From assembly GCA_964543235.1 (NCBI GenBank), contig CAZIXE010000064.1:1-21632 (forward strand): a stretch of 21,632 nucleotides of DNA, read 5' to 3'. Origin of the DNA: JANMMJ01 sp964543235. Lineage in GTDB: Bacteria > Pseudomonadota > Alphaproteobacteria > Rhizobiales > Aestuariivirgaceae. Under the pieces are notes generated by a model, which saw only the letters and a list, made by a program, of their open reading frames with translations, ran no database searches and was not told the DNA's origin. Every line of letters starts with the position of its first letter. Position 1 is the first letter of the stretch. This document shows, in pieces, positions 14,927-21,632 of the stretch. A program made the position numbers and the translations under genes.

Positions 14927-16462
14927 CTACGGCGCTGCCGGCTTGGTGATGCGGTAGAGCACGAATCGCGCTTCGCTGGCCACCACTTCCGCAGCGATCG
15001 GCAGATCCGGCGCGGTGTTGAAGCTATCGGGCTGTGTGTGGATCAGGAATACATAGTCCATCTCCCGCCTCACCAGTTCCCAGTCCAGCGGCCAGTTGCG
15101 CTCCTTGCCGTAGTAGATGCGCCCCAGCGGCCGGCGCAGCGGCTCGACCTGGGGGTCGAAGCGCAGCGGCTGATGGCGCGGGTCGGCAAGAATCGACGGC
15201 ACGAAGATGCCGCGCGGAATGGCGCGTTCGGCAATCCTCATGTAGGAGGGCGGATCGACGCTGTCGAGGTAGCGGCCCTCGGTGATCAGCGGGAACAGGC
15301 GCGAGCCCGCCGGCACCTGGTCGATCACGCGGTCCGCCTCTGCCGCGAGTTCGTCACCGGGCCGCCAGGCGGCATAGCACCACAGGGTGACGACCACCGT
15401 CATCGCAATCGCCAGTGCCTGCAGGGCAGAGTGCGCCCTGGCGCTGAAGGGCTGTGGACTGACGGCTGCCACCAGTAGCATCGAGAACGGCACGAACACG
15501 CGCCAGTTGGCATTGTTGGAGCCGAAAATCGTGAACGGCAGCAGGATGGAGCAGGCCAGCAGCAGGGCCAGCGGCGCTCTGGCGCGCGGATGCAGGATGG
15601 CTTCACCCGAGAGCCAGACCAGTACCAGGGGGACGAAGGTGAGACACCAGACGGCAATGCTGAGCGGATGCTCGTCGATGGTCATCGGGGTCAGCACATG
15701 CCAGATCAGGTCCTGCGGCGGCCGCACCGAGATACCGAGTCCGGCCTCCGTGGTCGGGCTGACGGCCCACAGAAAAGCAAAGGGGATTGCCATCGGCAGG
15801 CCCGCTGCGACGACGCGCCGGATGCGATCGGCTGCCGCGGCGGGCGGCGGCACCATGTAGGCCTCGCTGCTCAGCACGATGAGTGCAAACACGCCGAAGG
15901 CGTGCAGATGGCACAGCAGCAGGGTGAAGGAGACGAGCCCGAGCGCGATCATTCGCACATGCCATGGCGCATTGCGCAGCCAGATCCACAGGGCAAAGGC
16001 ATGGATGGCGAGACCCGCCCCCAGCAGGAACGACAGGAAGCCCTTCTGCAGGGCAAGGTTGAAGATCAGCGGAAAGCCGAACAGCGCCGTGGGCGACAGT
16101 GTGCGCCACAGGGCGTAGTGAAGCACGACCGGTGCAGTGCCCAGCACGCACATGGTGAGCGCCAGAAACACCCGCCCCGCCGTCTCGATTGTCATGAAGT
16201 GGGACAGGCCCAGCATGATCGCTTCGAAGCCGAGATTGGGCCGCAGCGCCCAGGCGGCCCAGTAGAACTTGTCCGTCGCCGGATCATCGATGCTGGCGAG
16301 AATATGGATGCGTGCCAGGTGCGAGGGGTAGTCCTGCAACGGCGGATTTGCCACCAGGACCACCGGCAGTAGCGCGAGCACGCAGAGGCCCAGCACAACC
16401 AGGCAGAGGGTACGCGAGAGGCCGGTTCCAGCCTGCGTTTCGACTGCCGCAACTTGGTTCAT
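14927..16462 (-). CDS. Polytopic membrane protein, possible GT-C-type glycosyltransferase (511 aa)
   Basis: An inner-membrane protein with roughly ten or more hydrophobic segments (first at about residues 17-38) and a soluble C-terminal region after about residue 385. Right after the first membrane segment it has NPPLQDYPSHLARIH. An acidic residue there (Asp44 in QDYPSH) is the hallmark position of GT-C polyprenyl-phosphate-sugar transferases such as GtrII- or PMT-like proteins. The GT-C call is therefore suggestive, not proven. The C-terminal part has YRITKP-like ending residues and no known motif that I recognise. The ATG at 16462 is fixed by GGAGGT three bases upstream. It stands alone, with a 476-base upstream region holding two inverted repeats, and no polysaccharide genes lie next to it. 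Confidence 0.75.
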   Translation of the reverse strand: MNQVAAVETQAGTGLSRTLCLVVLGLCVLALLPVVLVANPPLQDYPSHLARIHILASIDDPATDKFYWAAWALRPNLGFEAIMLGLSHFMTIETAGRVFLALTMCVLGTAPVVLHYALWRTLSPTALFGFPLIFNLALQKGFLSFLLGAGLAIHAFALWIWLRNAPWHVRMIALGLVSFTLLLCHLHAFGVFALIVLSSEAYMVPPPAAAADRIRRVVAAGLPMAIPFAFLWAVSPTTEAGLGISVRPPQDLIWHVLTPMTIDEHPLSIAVWCLTFVPLVLVWLSGEAILHPRARAPLALLLACSILLPFTIFGSNNANWRVFVPFSMLLVAAVSPQPFSARAHSALQALAIAMTVVVTLWCYAAWRPGDELAAEADRVIDQVPAGSRLFPLITEGRYLDSVDPPSYMRIAERAIPRGIFVPSILADPRHQPLRFDPQVEPLRRPLGRIYYGKERNWPLDWELVRREMDYVFLIHTQPDSFNTAPDLPIAAEVVASEARFVLYRITKPAAP

Positions 16463-16465
16463 TCG

Positions 16466-16471
16466 ACCTCC
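16466..16471 (-). promoter_or_regulatory. Ribosome-binding site of the polytopic membrane protein
   Basis: GGAGGT on the minus strand, three bases before the ATG at 16462. It decides the start against the longer open frame. A 6-bp hairpin (16476-16497) ends four bases from it. Confidence 0.55.
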
Positions 16472-16475
16472 GATA

Positions 16476-16497
16476 GGCTTCGCGTTCAGAAGAAGCC
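16476..16497 (-). promoter_or_regulatory. Leader hairpin next to the ribosome-binding site
   Basis: On the minus strand GGCTTC and GAAGCC enclose a ten-base loop. The structure sits just upstream of GGAGGT and could influence access to it. No known riboswitch consensus was recognised. Confidence 0.3.
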
Positions 16498-16525
16498 GGC
16501 AAATCTGATGCCACGACTCACCTGT

Positions 16526-16552
16526 GCCATAACGGGAAACCTGCCGTTTGGC
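16526..16552 (-). promoter_or_regulatory. Nine-bp dyad upstream of the polytopic membrane protein
   Basis: On the minus strand GCCAAACGG and CCGTT-A-TGGC pair over nine bases with one bulged A and an eight-base loop. It lies about 65-90 bases before the start codon. It could be an operator or a leader hairpin; the sequence alone does not say which. Confidence 0.3.
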
Positions 16553-16938
16553 TAGGTTTTGCTCCCGGCTTTCCCGCAACTAACCTCTGCAGGCACGCAT
16601 TCAACGGCGGTCTTCTTCCATAGGTTGAGATGTTGTGGCCAGACTCGCGCCGTCGGACAGGAAAGGGATTCGCGCCCGAGCCGCAGCAACGCACGCCCCG
16701 GCCGGAATGACTGCCCGTCTCACCACCAGCCAGTCCCGTGACGGGGCGGTAGACACTAGCACGGCATCAGCGCCGCCCGCGGCCGGTGATGAACCAGCGC
16801 GTCTTGTGGTCATTGGGCAGAACCTGCTTGCGATGATGCGCCGGCATGTTGCCCCCGCCGTCGCGAAAGACCGGGCCGGCGGCAGCGCTGCAACAGCCCT
16901 TGCCCTGCCCCCGAATCCTCCCTAGACAGTGGCTTTCA

Positions 16939-17901
16939 ATGACATCGCCCACCCGCTCGAAACCGCTGCTCAGGCGGCCCCACCTGCTTGCCATTGAAGA
17001 TGTTTCCGCCGCCGAGATCACCGCCCTTCTCGACCTCGCCGAACACTATGTCGAGGTCAACCGGCAGATCGAGAAACGCGAAACGGTTCTGCGCGGCCGC
17101 ACCCAGGTGAACCTGTTCTTCGAGGCCTCGACCCGGACCCAGAGTTCCTTCGAGATCGCCGGCAAGCGCCTTGGCGCCGATGTCATGAACATGGCAGTCG
17201 CCACCTCCGCCATGGCGAAGGGCGAGACCGTGCTCGACACGGCCATGACCATCAATGCCATGCACCCGGACTTCCTGGTGGTGCGGCATCCGTCTTCCGG
17301 CGCCGTCGAGCTGCTGGCGCAGAAAGTCTCCTGCGCCGTCGTTAATGCCGGTGACGGCCAGCACGAGCATCCGACCCAGGCGCTGCTCGATGCCCTCACC
17401 ATCCGCCGCCGCAAGAACAGGATCGAGGGTCTCATCGTGGCGATTTGCGGCGACGTGCTGCATTCGCGCGTCGCCCGCTCCAACATCCACTTGCTCAACA
17501 AGCTCGGCGCGCGCGTGCGCATCGTGGCGCCCTCCACCCTGTTGCCGGCCGGCGCGGCGAGTTTCGGCGTCGAGGTTCACCGCACCATGAAGGACGGCCT
17601 CGATGGCGCCGATATCGTCATGATGCTCAGGTTGCAGCTCGAACGCATGAACGGCGCTTTCGTGCCGTCGGTGCGCGAGTACTACCGCTTTTTCGGGCTG
17701 GACGAAGAGAAGCTGCGCTTCGCCAGGCCCGATGCGCTGGTGATGCATCCGGGTCCTATGAATCGCGGCGTTGAAATCTCCTCCAATGTCGCCGACGGCG
17801 TTCAGTCGGTGATCCGCGAGCAGGTCGAGATGGGGGTTGCGGTCAGGATGGCGGTGCTCGATGCGCTGGCCCGCAACATGCCGGGCGGAGGCAATGCATG
17901 A
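16939..17901 (+). CDS. pyrB: Aspartate carbamoyltransferase catalytic subunit (320 aa)
   Basis: Catalyses condensation of carbamoyl phosphate with aspartate, the committed step of pyrimidine synthesis. The carbamoyl-phosphate loop STRT is at 64-67 (Ser64-Thr67) within ASTRTQSSFE. Lys94 lies in SAMAKGET, HPSSGA is at 117-122, HEHPTQALLD at 142-151, GDVLHSRVARSN at 171-182, and HPGPMNRGVEI near the end. Length is normal. The ATG at 16939 is chosen because the open frame further upstream lacks similarity; its ribosome-binding site is weak. The stop overlaps the start of the pyrC homologue (ATGA). No pyrI regulatory subunit is present, which fits a class A ATCase built from PyrB with a dihydroorotase-like partner. 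Confidence 0.97.
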   Translation: MTSPTRSKPLLRRPHLLAIEDVSAAEITALLDLAEHYVEVNRQIEKRETVLRGRTQVNLFFEASTRTQSSFEIAGKRLGADVMNMAVATSAMAKGETVLDTAMTINAMHPDFLVVRHPSSGAVELLAQKVSCAVVNAGDGQHEHPTQALLDALTIRRRKNRIEGLIVAICGDVLHSRVARSNIHLLNKLGARVRIVAPSTLLPAGAASFGVEVHRTMKDGLDGADIVMMLRLQLERMNGAFVPSVREYYRFFGLDEEKLRFARPDALVMHPGPMNRGVEISSNVADGVQSVIREQVEMGVAVRMAVLDALARNMPGGGNA

Positions 17902-19205
17902 TGGCGCCCGCCTCCCGCAACGGCGATGGCCGCCGCGCCTATGTCAATGCCCGCCTCATCGACCCGGCGCAGGGTCTCGACGCCACGGGCGGTGTGCTGA
18001 TTGAGGGCGGCTGGATCCTCGGCGTCGGACCCGGCGTCACCGGCGGCGGTGGTGCCGAGGTCATAGACTGCCGGGGCCGGATTCTCATGCCCGGCCTGAT
18101 CGACATGCGGGTCTTCACTGGCGAGCCGGGGTTCGAGCATCGCGAGACCCTGGCCACCGCCTCGGAAGCGGCGGCAGCGGGCGGTGTCACCACCATGATC
18201 GTCATGCCCAACACCAATCCGGTGATCGACGATGCGGCGATCGTCGACTTCATCCTGCGCCGCGCCCGCGACACGGCGCTGGTGCGCGTGGCCCCCATGG
18301 CCGCCATCACCAGGGGGCTTGGCGGCGAGCTGATGAGCGAGATCGGCGCGCTGAAGGAAGCCGGCGCCGTTGCCGTTACCGACGGCAACCGCGCCGTCGC
18401 CAACGCCCGCGTCTTCAGGCGTGCCCTGTCCTACGCCAACGACTTCGGCATGCTGGTGGTGCAGCATGTGGAGGAACCAAGCCTCGCAGGCGGCGTCATG
18501 AATGCCAGCGACATGGCCGCCCGCCTGGGCCTCACCGGCATTCCCGCCATGGCCGAGGTCATCATGCTGGAGCGCGACCTCCGCCTCGTCGAACTGACCG
18601 GCGCGCGCTACCATGCCGCCCAGCTCTCCTGCCGCACCGCCGTTGAAGTGATGCGCGCCGCCAAGGCCAGGGGCCTGCCGGTCACCTGCGGCGTGTCGGT
18701 GCATCATCTGACCCTCAACGAGAATGACGTTGGCGCCTATCGCACCTTCTTCAAGCTCTCGCCCCCCTTGCGCAGCGAAGACGACCGCCGCGCGCTGGTC
18801 GAGGGCGTGGCCGATGGCACCATCGACGTCATCGTCTCCGGCCACGATCCCCAGAGCGCCGACACCAAGCGCCTGCCCTTCGCCGAGGCGGAGTTCGGCG
18901 CCATCGGTCTCGAGACCATGTTCGCGGCAGCACTCGGCCTGCACCACAATGACCATGTGCCGCTGCCGCGCCTGATCGAGGCCATGGCGGTCGCTCCCGC
19001 CCGCATCCTCGGGCTCGAGACGGGGCGGCTGGCCCCGGGCGCGCCCGCCGATTTTGCCATTGCCGATCCGCATCTGTCCTGGACCATCGAAGATCACACC
19101 CTGCGCTCGCGCTCGAAGAATTCGCCCTACGAGCACCGCACCCTCGAGGGCCGCGTCATCGAGACGGTGGTTGCAGGACGCACCGTCTATCAATACCATC
19201 CCTGA
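17898..19205 (+). CDS. pyrC: Dihydroorotase homologue lacking catalytic residues, probable PyrB partner (435 aa)
   Basis: An amidohydrolase-fold protein of the dihydroorotase family, coupled to pyrB by an ATGA overlap. The usual metal-binding DxHxH followed by LREPG is replaced by Asp69-Met-Arg71-Val-Phe73-Thr-Gly75-EPG, so both histidines and the substrate-binding arginine are gone. The C-terminal TDHAPH motif reads SGHDPQ, with Gly315 in place of the catalytic Asp. Other family features remain: MPNTNP, QHVEEPSLAGGVMN, SVHHLTL and FGAIGLET. The likely role, known from pseudomonad PyrC', is a structural partner needed for the ATCase complex. A true dihydroorotase would have to be encoded elsewhere. 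The protein looks full-length and under constraint, so it is not a pseudogene. An adjacent ATG at 17901 is an equally possible start. Confidence 0.93.
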   Translation: MMAPASRNGDGRRAYVNARLIDPAQGLDATGGVLIEGGWILGVGPGVTGGGGAEVIDCRGRILMPGLIDMRVFTGEPGFEHRETLATASEAAAAGGVTTMIVMPNTNPVIDDAAIVDFILRRARDTALVRVAPMAAITRGLGGELMSEIGALKEAGAVAVTDGNRAVANARVFRRALSYANDFGMLVVQHVEEPSLAGGVMNASDMAARLGLTGIPAMAEVIMLERDLRLVELTGARYHAAQLSCRTAVEVMRAAKARGLPVTCGVSVHHLTLNENDVGAYRTFFKLSPPLRSEDDRRALVEGVADGTIDVIVSGHDPQSADTKRLPFAEAEFGAIGLETMFAAALGLHHNDHVPLPRLIEAMAVAPARILGLETGRLAPGAPADFAIADPHLSWTIEDHTLRSRSKNSPYEHRTLEGRVIETVVAGRTVYQYHP

Positions 19206-19211
19206 CCGGGG

Positions 19212-19218
19212 GGAGGTG
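19212..19218 (+). promoter_or_regulatory. Ribosome-binding site of plsY
   Basis: GGAGGTG lies five bases before the ATG at 19224 and supports that start. Confidence 0.55.
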
Positions 19219-19223
19219 TTTGC

Positions 19224-19841
19224 ATGACGGACTGGCCGGCCATATCCATGACCATGGGGATTGCTGCCGCCATCCTCGGTTACCTGTCGGGGTCCATACC
19301 CTTCGGCCTCCTGCTCACGCGCTGGGCCGGCCTTGGCGATGTCAGGAGCATCGGCTCCGGCAACATCGGCGCCACCAATGTGCTGCGCACCGGCAGCAAG
19401 CGCCTCGCCGCCCTGACCCTGTTTTGCGATGCCCTGAAGGGCGCGGCCCCGGTGCTCGCCATGCGCTTTCTGGGAAATGACACGGCCGCGCTGATCGCCG
19501 GCGGTGCCGCCTTTCTCGGGCATGTCTTTCCCGCCTGGCTGGGCTTCCGGGGTGGCAAGGGAGTCGCTACCTTCATCGGCATTCTCTTCGGCCTTGCCTG
19601 GCCGCTGGCTTTGGCCTTCCTGGCCATGTGGCTGGTGCTGGCCGCGCTGTTTCGCATCTCCTCGCTCTCCGCCATTGCTTCGGCCGCGGCATCGCCGCTG
19701 GTCGCCTGGGCCACCGGCCGGCTCGACCTGGTTCTGCCGCTCGCCGTTCTGGCCATACTCATCTGGTGGACTCACCGCGCCAACATCGGCCGGCTGCTGG
19801 CCGGCACCGAACCCAAGATCAAGCTGGGCTCCAACGCGTGA
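19224..19841 (+). CDS. plsY: Glycerol-3-phosphate acyltransferase PlsY (205 aa)
   Basis: An inner-membrane enzyme that transfers an acyl group from acyl-phosphate to glycerol-3-phosphate, the first step of phospholipid synthesis. The three conserved loops are visible: LSGSIPFG at 21-28, GSGNIGATNVLR at 44-55, and GHVFPAWLGFRGGKGVAT. Several hydrophobic segments span the protein, and length is normal. It follows the pyrC homologue by 18 bases and its stop overlaps the GTG of dprA, so it is probably in one transcript with pyrB, pyrC and dprA. This order is common in Hyphomicrobiales. Confidence 0.96.
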   Translation: MTDWPAISMTMGIAAAILGYLSGSIPFGLLLTRWAGLGDVRSIGSGNIGATNVLRTGSKRLAALTLFCDALKGAAPVLAMRFLGNDTAALIAGGAAFLGHVFPAWLGFRGGKGVATFIGILFGLAWPLALAFLAMWLVLAALFRISSLSAIASAAASPLVAWATGRLDLVLPLAVLAILIWWTHRANIGRLLAGTEPKIKLGSNA

Positions 19842-20941
19842 CGCGGCTGCTGAATGACGCCCAGCGGCGCGACTGGCTGCGGCTCATTCAGAGCGAGAAT
19901 GTCGGACCCGTCACCTTCCGGCAGCTGATCAACCGCTATGGCAGCGCCGGCGACGCGCTCGCCGCCCTGCCCGAGCTCTCGCGGCGCGGCGGCCTTGGCC
20001 GGCCCCTGCGCATCTATGAGGCGAGCCGCGCCGAGGACGATATCGCCCGCGCCGGCAGGCTCGGCGCCCGTTTCATCGCGGCGGGCGAGGAGGGCTACCC
20101 GCCGCTGCTCCGCCACATCGATGGCGCCCCGCCGCTCATCTGCGTCAAGGGCGATCTCGCCCTTGCCACCCGCGAGGCGGTCGCCATCGTCGGCGCCCGC
20201 AACGCCTCGGCCATTGCCCGCCGTTTCGCAAGGCAGCTCGCCGCCGAAATCGCTGAAGCAGGCTACCTGATTGTCTCGGGGCTCGCCCGCGGCATCGACA
20301 CCGCTGCCCATGAAGCCGCAATCGAGCGCGGCACCGCGGCGGTCCTGGCCGGCGGCATCGACTACATCTACCCGCCCGAGAACGAAGCCCTGCATCACGA
20401 CATCGCCCGGCGCGGCCTGCTGGTCACCGAGATGGTGCCGGGCACCGTGCCCAAGGCCGAGCATTTCCCGCGCCGCAACCGCATCATTTCCGGCATGGCC
20501 CGCGCCGTCATTGTGGTCGAGGCGGCCCTGCGCTCCGGCTCGCTCATCACCGCGAGGCTTGCCGGTGAACAGGGCCGCGAAGTCTTCGCGGTGCCGGGCT
20601 CGCCGCTCGATCCGCGCTGCGAGGGCGCCAACCGCCTGATCCGCGACGGTGCCACGCTGCTCATGAAGGCTCAGGATGTGATCGAAACCCTGCGCGGCCA
20701 ACCCTTGCAGCTTGCGGGCGATGTGTTCCTCGAGCCACCGGACGAGCCGGTAGCACCGCACGAGCCGGACCGCGACGAGCAGCGGCGCATCATCGCCCTG
20801 CTCTCGCCTTCTCCCGTCGAGATCGACGATCTGATCCGCGAGAGTGGCGCTTCGCCCGCCGCCGTCATCGCCGTGCTGCTGCAACTGGAACTGGCTGGCA
20901 GGATCCAGCGCCATGCCGGCGGCCGCGTCTCACTGGCCTGA
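19838..20941 (+). CDS. dprA: DNA-processing protein DprA (367 aa)
   Basis: A Rossmann-fold protein that binds incoming single-stranded DNA and loads RecA during natural transformation. Its N-terminal SAM-like region (VGPVTFRQLINRYGS) is followed by the Rossmann core with VGARNAS (about 118-124), SGLARGID (147-154), AGGIDYIYPPEN, FPRRNRIISGM (210-220) and the SGSLITA segment. A C-terminal winged helix (about 310-367) is present. The GTG at 19838 overlaps the plsY stop (GTGA) and begins just before the family N-terminus, so the long upstream open frame is rejected. The last 12 bases overlap the end of the convergent ogt-type gene. topA, the usual downstream neighbour in related genomes, is absent. 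Confidence 0.96.
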   Translation: MTRLLNDAQRRDWLRLIQSENVGPVTFRQLINRYGSAGDALAALPELSRRGGLGRPLRIYEASRAEDDIARAGRLGARFIAAGEEGYPPLLRHIDGAPPLICVKGDLALATREAVAIVGARNASAIARRFARQLAAEIAEAGYLIVSGLARGIDTAAHEAAIERGTAAVLAGGIDYIYPPENEALHHDIARRGLLVTEMVPGTVPKAEHFPRRNRIISGMARAVIVVEAALRSGSLITARLAGEQGREVFAVPGSPLDPRCEGANRLIRDGATLLMKAQDVIETLRGQPLQLAGDVFLEPPDEPVAPHEPDRDEQRRIIALLSPSPVEIDDLIRESGASPAAVIAVLLQLELAGRIQRHAGGRVSLA

Positions 20942-21490
20942 GAACAGATCGCGCTGGTGTGTCAGGTGATGGTTATGGATCAGCAGCCCTTCATGGGCAA
21001 GCAGCCACTCCTTGCGGCGCACGCCGCCACCATAGCCGGTCATCGACCCGTCGGCGCCGATCACCCGGTGGCACGGCACCACGATGGCGATCGGGTTCTG
21101 GGCGTTGGCGGCACCGACGGCGCGCGCCGCTTGCCGGTCGCCGATCCGCCGCGCCAGTTCGCCGTAGGAGATCGTCGTGCCGCACGGAATGCGCTTGAGT
21201 TCCGCCCACACCCGCTCCTGGAAATCATTGCCGCCGCCGTCGGTTGCAATATCCGCAATCGCCGCGAGATCGCCGGCGAAATAGCGCCGCAGCCGCAACG
21301 ACAGTCCGAACGGGTCGGCAGCCCTGTTCACCGTCGCCCCGCCGGACCGCCGCGCCGTTTCCCGTTGTATCCGTCCGGTGCCGTCGTCGAACGCGAGCAG
21401 CAGCAGCACGCCGTCCCGCGCCAGCAGCACCATGTCGCCGATCGGCGTCGCGATGCGGTCGAGCAGAATTTGGCCCATGCCATGAACCAT
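20930..21490 (-). CDS. ogt: Methylated-DNA-protein-cysteine S-methyltransferase (186 aa)
   Basis: A suicide repair enzyme that takes the alkyl group from O6-alkylguanine onto its own cysteine. The PCHRVIG active site is present (Cys140), preceded by IPCGTTISYGELARRIG and ARAVGAANAQNPIAIVVPCHR, and followed by TGYGGGVRRKEWLLAHEG, which together form the full C-terminal DNA-binding domain. A typical N-terminal ATP/RNaseH-like domain of about 80 residues precedes it. The start is ATG at 21490 or 21478 (four residues shorter); neither has a clear ribosome-binding site. Symbol ogt is used because no AdaA domain is present. Its stop overlaps the last codons of dprA. Confidence 0.93.
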   Translation of the reverse strand: MVHGMGQILLDRIATPIGDMVLLARDGVLLLLAFDDGTGRIQRETARRSGGATVNRAADPFGLSLRLRRYFAGDLAAIADIATDGGGNDFQERVWAELKRIPCGTTISYGELARRIGDRQAARAVGAANAQNPIAIVVPCHRVIGADGSMTGYGGGVRRKEWLLAHEGLLIHNHHLTHQRDLFSGQ

Positions 21491-21588
21491 ATCACGCTTT
21501 GGGCGGCCGCGTTGCCGTGAAAGCGCCGCCATTCCGCTGGTGCCGTGCCGCTGCTGCGCCACCCGGTCCGGCCGCTTCGCGGCACCAT

Positions 21589-21610
21589 CGTCGCGGCCTT
21601 GCCCGCGACG
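21589..21610. repeat. Perfect 8-bp palindrome, REP-like
   Basis: CGTCGCGG (21589-21596) and CCGCGACG (21603-21610) enclose a six-base loop. It lies upstream of the ogt-type gene near the window edge. It could be one copy of a dispersed intergenic palindrome, or a terminator or operator; no second copy was seen in this window. Confidence 0.35.
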
Positions 21611-21632
21611 GCGTGAGTGCCCGCCTCCGGCG

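Larger units (their letters stand above)
16463..16938. other. 476-base divergent intergenic region
   Basis: This region separates the minus-strand membrane protein from pyrB and should hold both promoters. The part near 16463-16560 contains the ribosome-binding site and two inverted repeats described separately. The rest (about 16560-16938) shows no convincing sigma-70 hexamer pair, no tRNA-like fold and no protein-like frame. A short palindrome, GCAGCGCTGC, lies about 50 bases before pyrB. No pyrimidine-responsive attenuator with a leader peptide and T-run could be seen. Confidence 0.5.

Noticed and set aside
18125..18145. GGTTCGA-like string suggesting a tRNA T-arm
   Set aside because: It lies inside the pyrC homologue coding frame and no cloverleaf arms surround it.
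17898..19205. Pseudogene status for the dihydroorotase homologue
   Set aside because: It has no frameshift or premature stop, other conserved motifs are intact, it is coupled to pyrB, and the same kind of residue loss is known in functional non-catalytic partners.
17802..19775. 657-codon minus-strand open frame antisense to the pyrC homologue and plsY
   Set aside because: Antisense shadow of conserved genes, with no protein family features.
1..21632. CRISPR array, insertion sequence, prophage or toxin-antitoxin genes
   Set aside because: No regularly spaced repeats, transposase, integrase or paired small toxin-antitoxin genes were seen on either strand.

Overview
The window is GC-rich chromosomal DNA (about two-thirds G+C by eye). 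The genes are tightly packed and often overlap by ATGA or GTGA. Gene content and order suggest an alphaproteobacterium, probably Hyphomicrobiales (Rhizobiales). Supporting points are the pyrB-pyrC-plsY-dprA block, sdhE next to mfd, gatCA near ruvX, and the alphaproteobacterial type of dihydroorotase homologue. The order-level assignment is inference. I found no insertion sequence, CRISPR array, tRNA, rRNA or prophage gene.

Layout. (1) Positions 63-719 encode a FrnE-type DsbA-fold protein. (2) A non-coding stretch rich in inverted repeats (720-1051) precedes a sucrose-phosphate synthase fused to a phosphatase domain. This is followed by a five-bladed-propeller protein of the beta-fructosidase type (GH32/GH68 clan). 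The two genes form a small sucrose module. (3) A long minus-strand gene series runs from 12.0 kb down to 4.45 kb: a cysteine-rich secreted protein, a UPF0173 metal hydrolase, a GNAT acetyltransferase, gatC, gatA, sdhE and mfd. Several junctions overlap. mfd and the propeller gene converge so tightly that their stop codons share a CTAG. (4) Divergently, ruvX is followed by two tandem, translationally coupled AEC-family permeases. (5) Two minus-strand envelope genes follow: a small secreted protein and a 511-residue polytopic membrane protein with GT-C features. (6) After a 476-base gap comes the plus-strand run pyrB, pyrC homologue, plsY, dprA. The pyrC homologue has lost metal-binding and catalytic residues, so it is probably a non-catalytic partner of PyrB. 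(7) A minus-strand ogt-type DNA repair gene overlaps the end of dprA by 12 bases.

Most of the window is housekeeping: tRNA amidation, transcription-coupled repair, pyrimidine and phospholipid synthesis, DNA processing. The least ordinary parts are the sucrose module with its apparently intact phosphatase motifs, its small propeller enzyme, the pseudo-dihydroorotase, the coupled permease pair and the uncharacterised envelope proteins. I see no clearly new biological system. The sucrose module is the best candidate for one.
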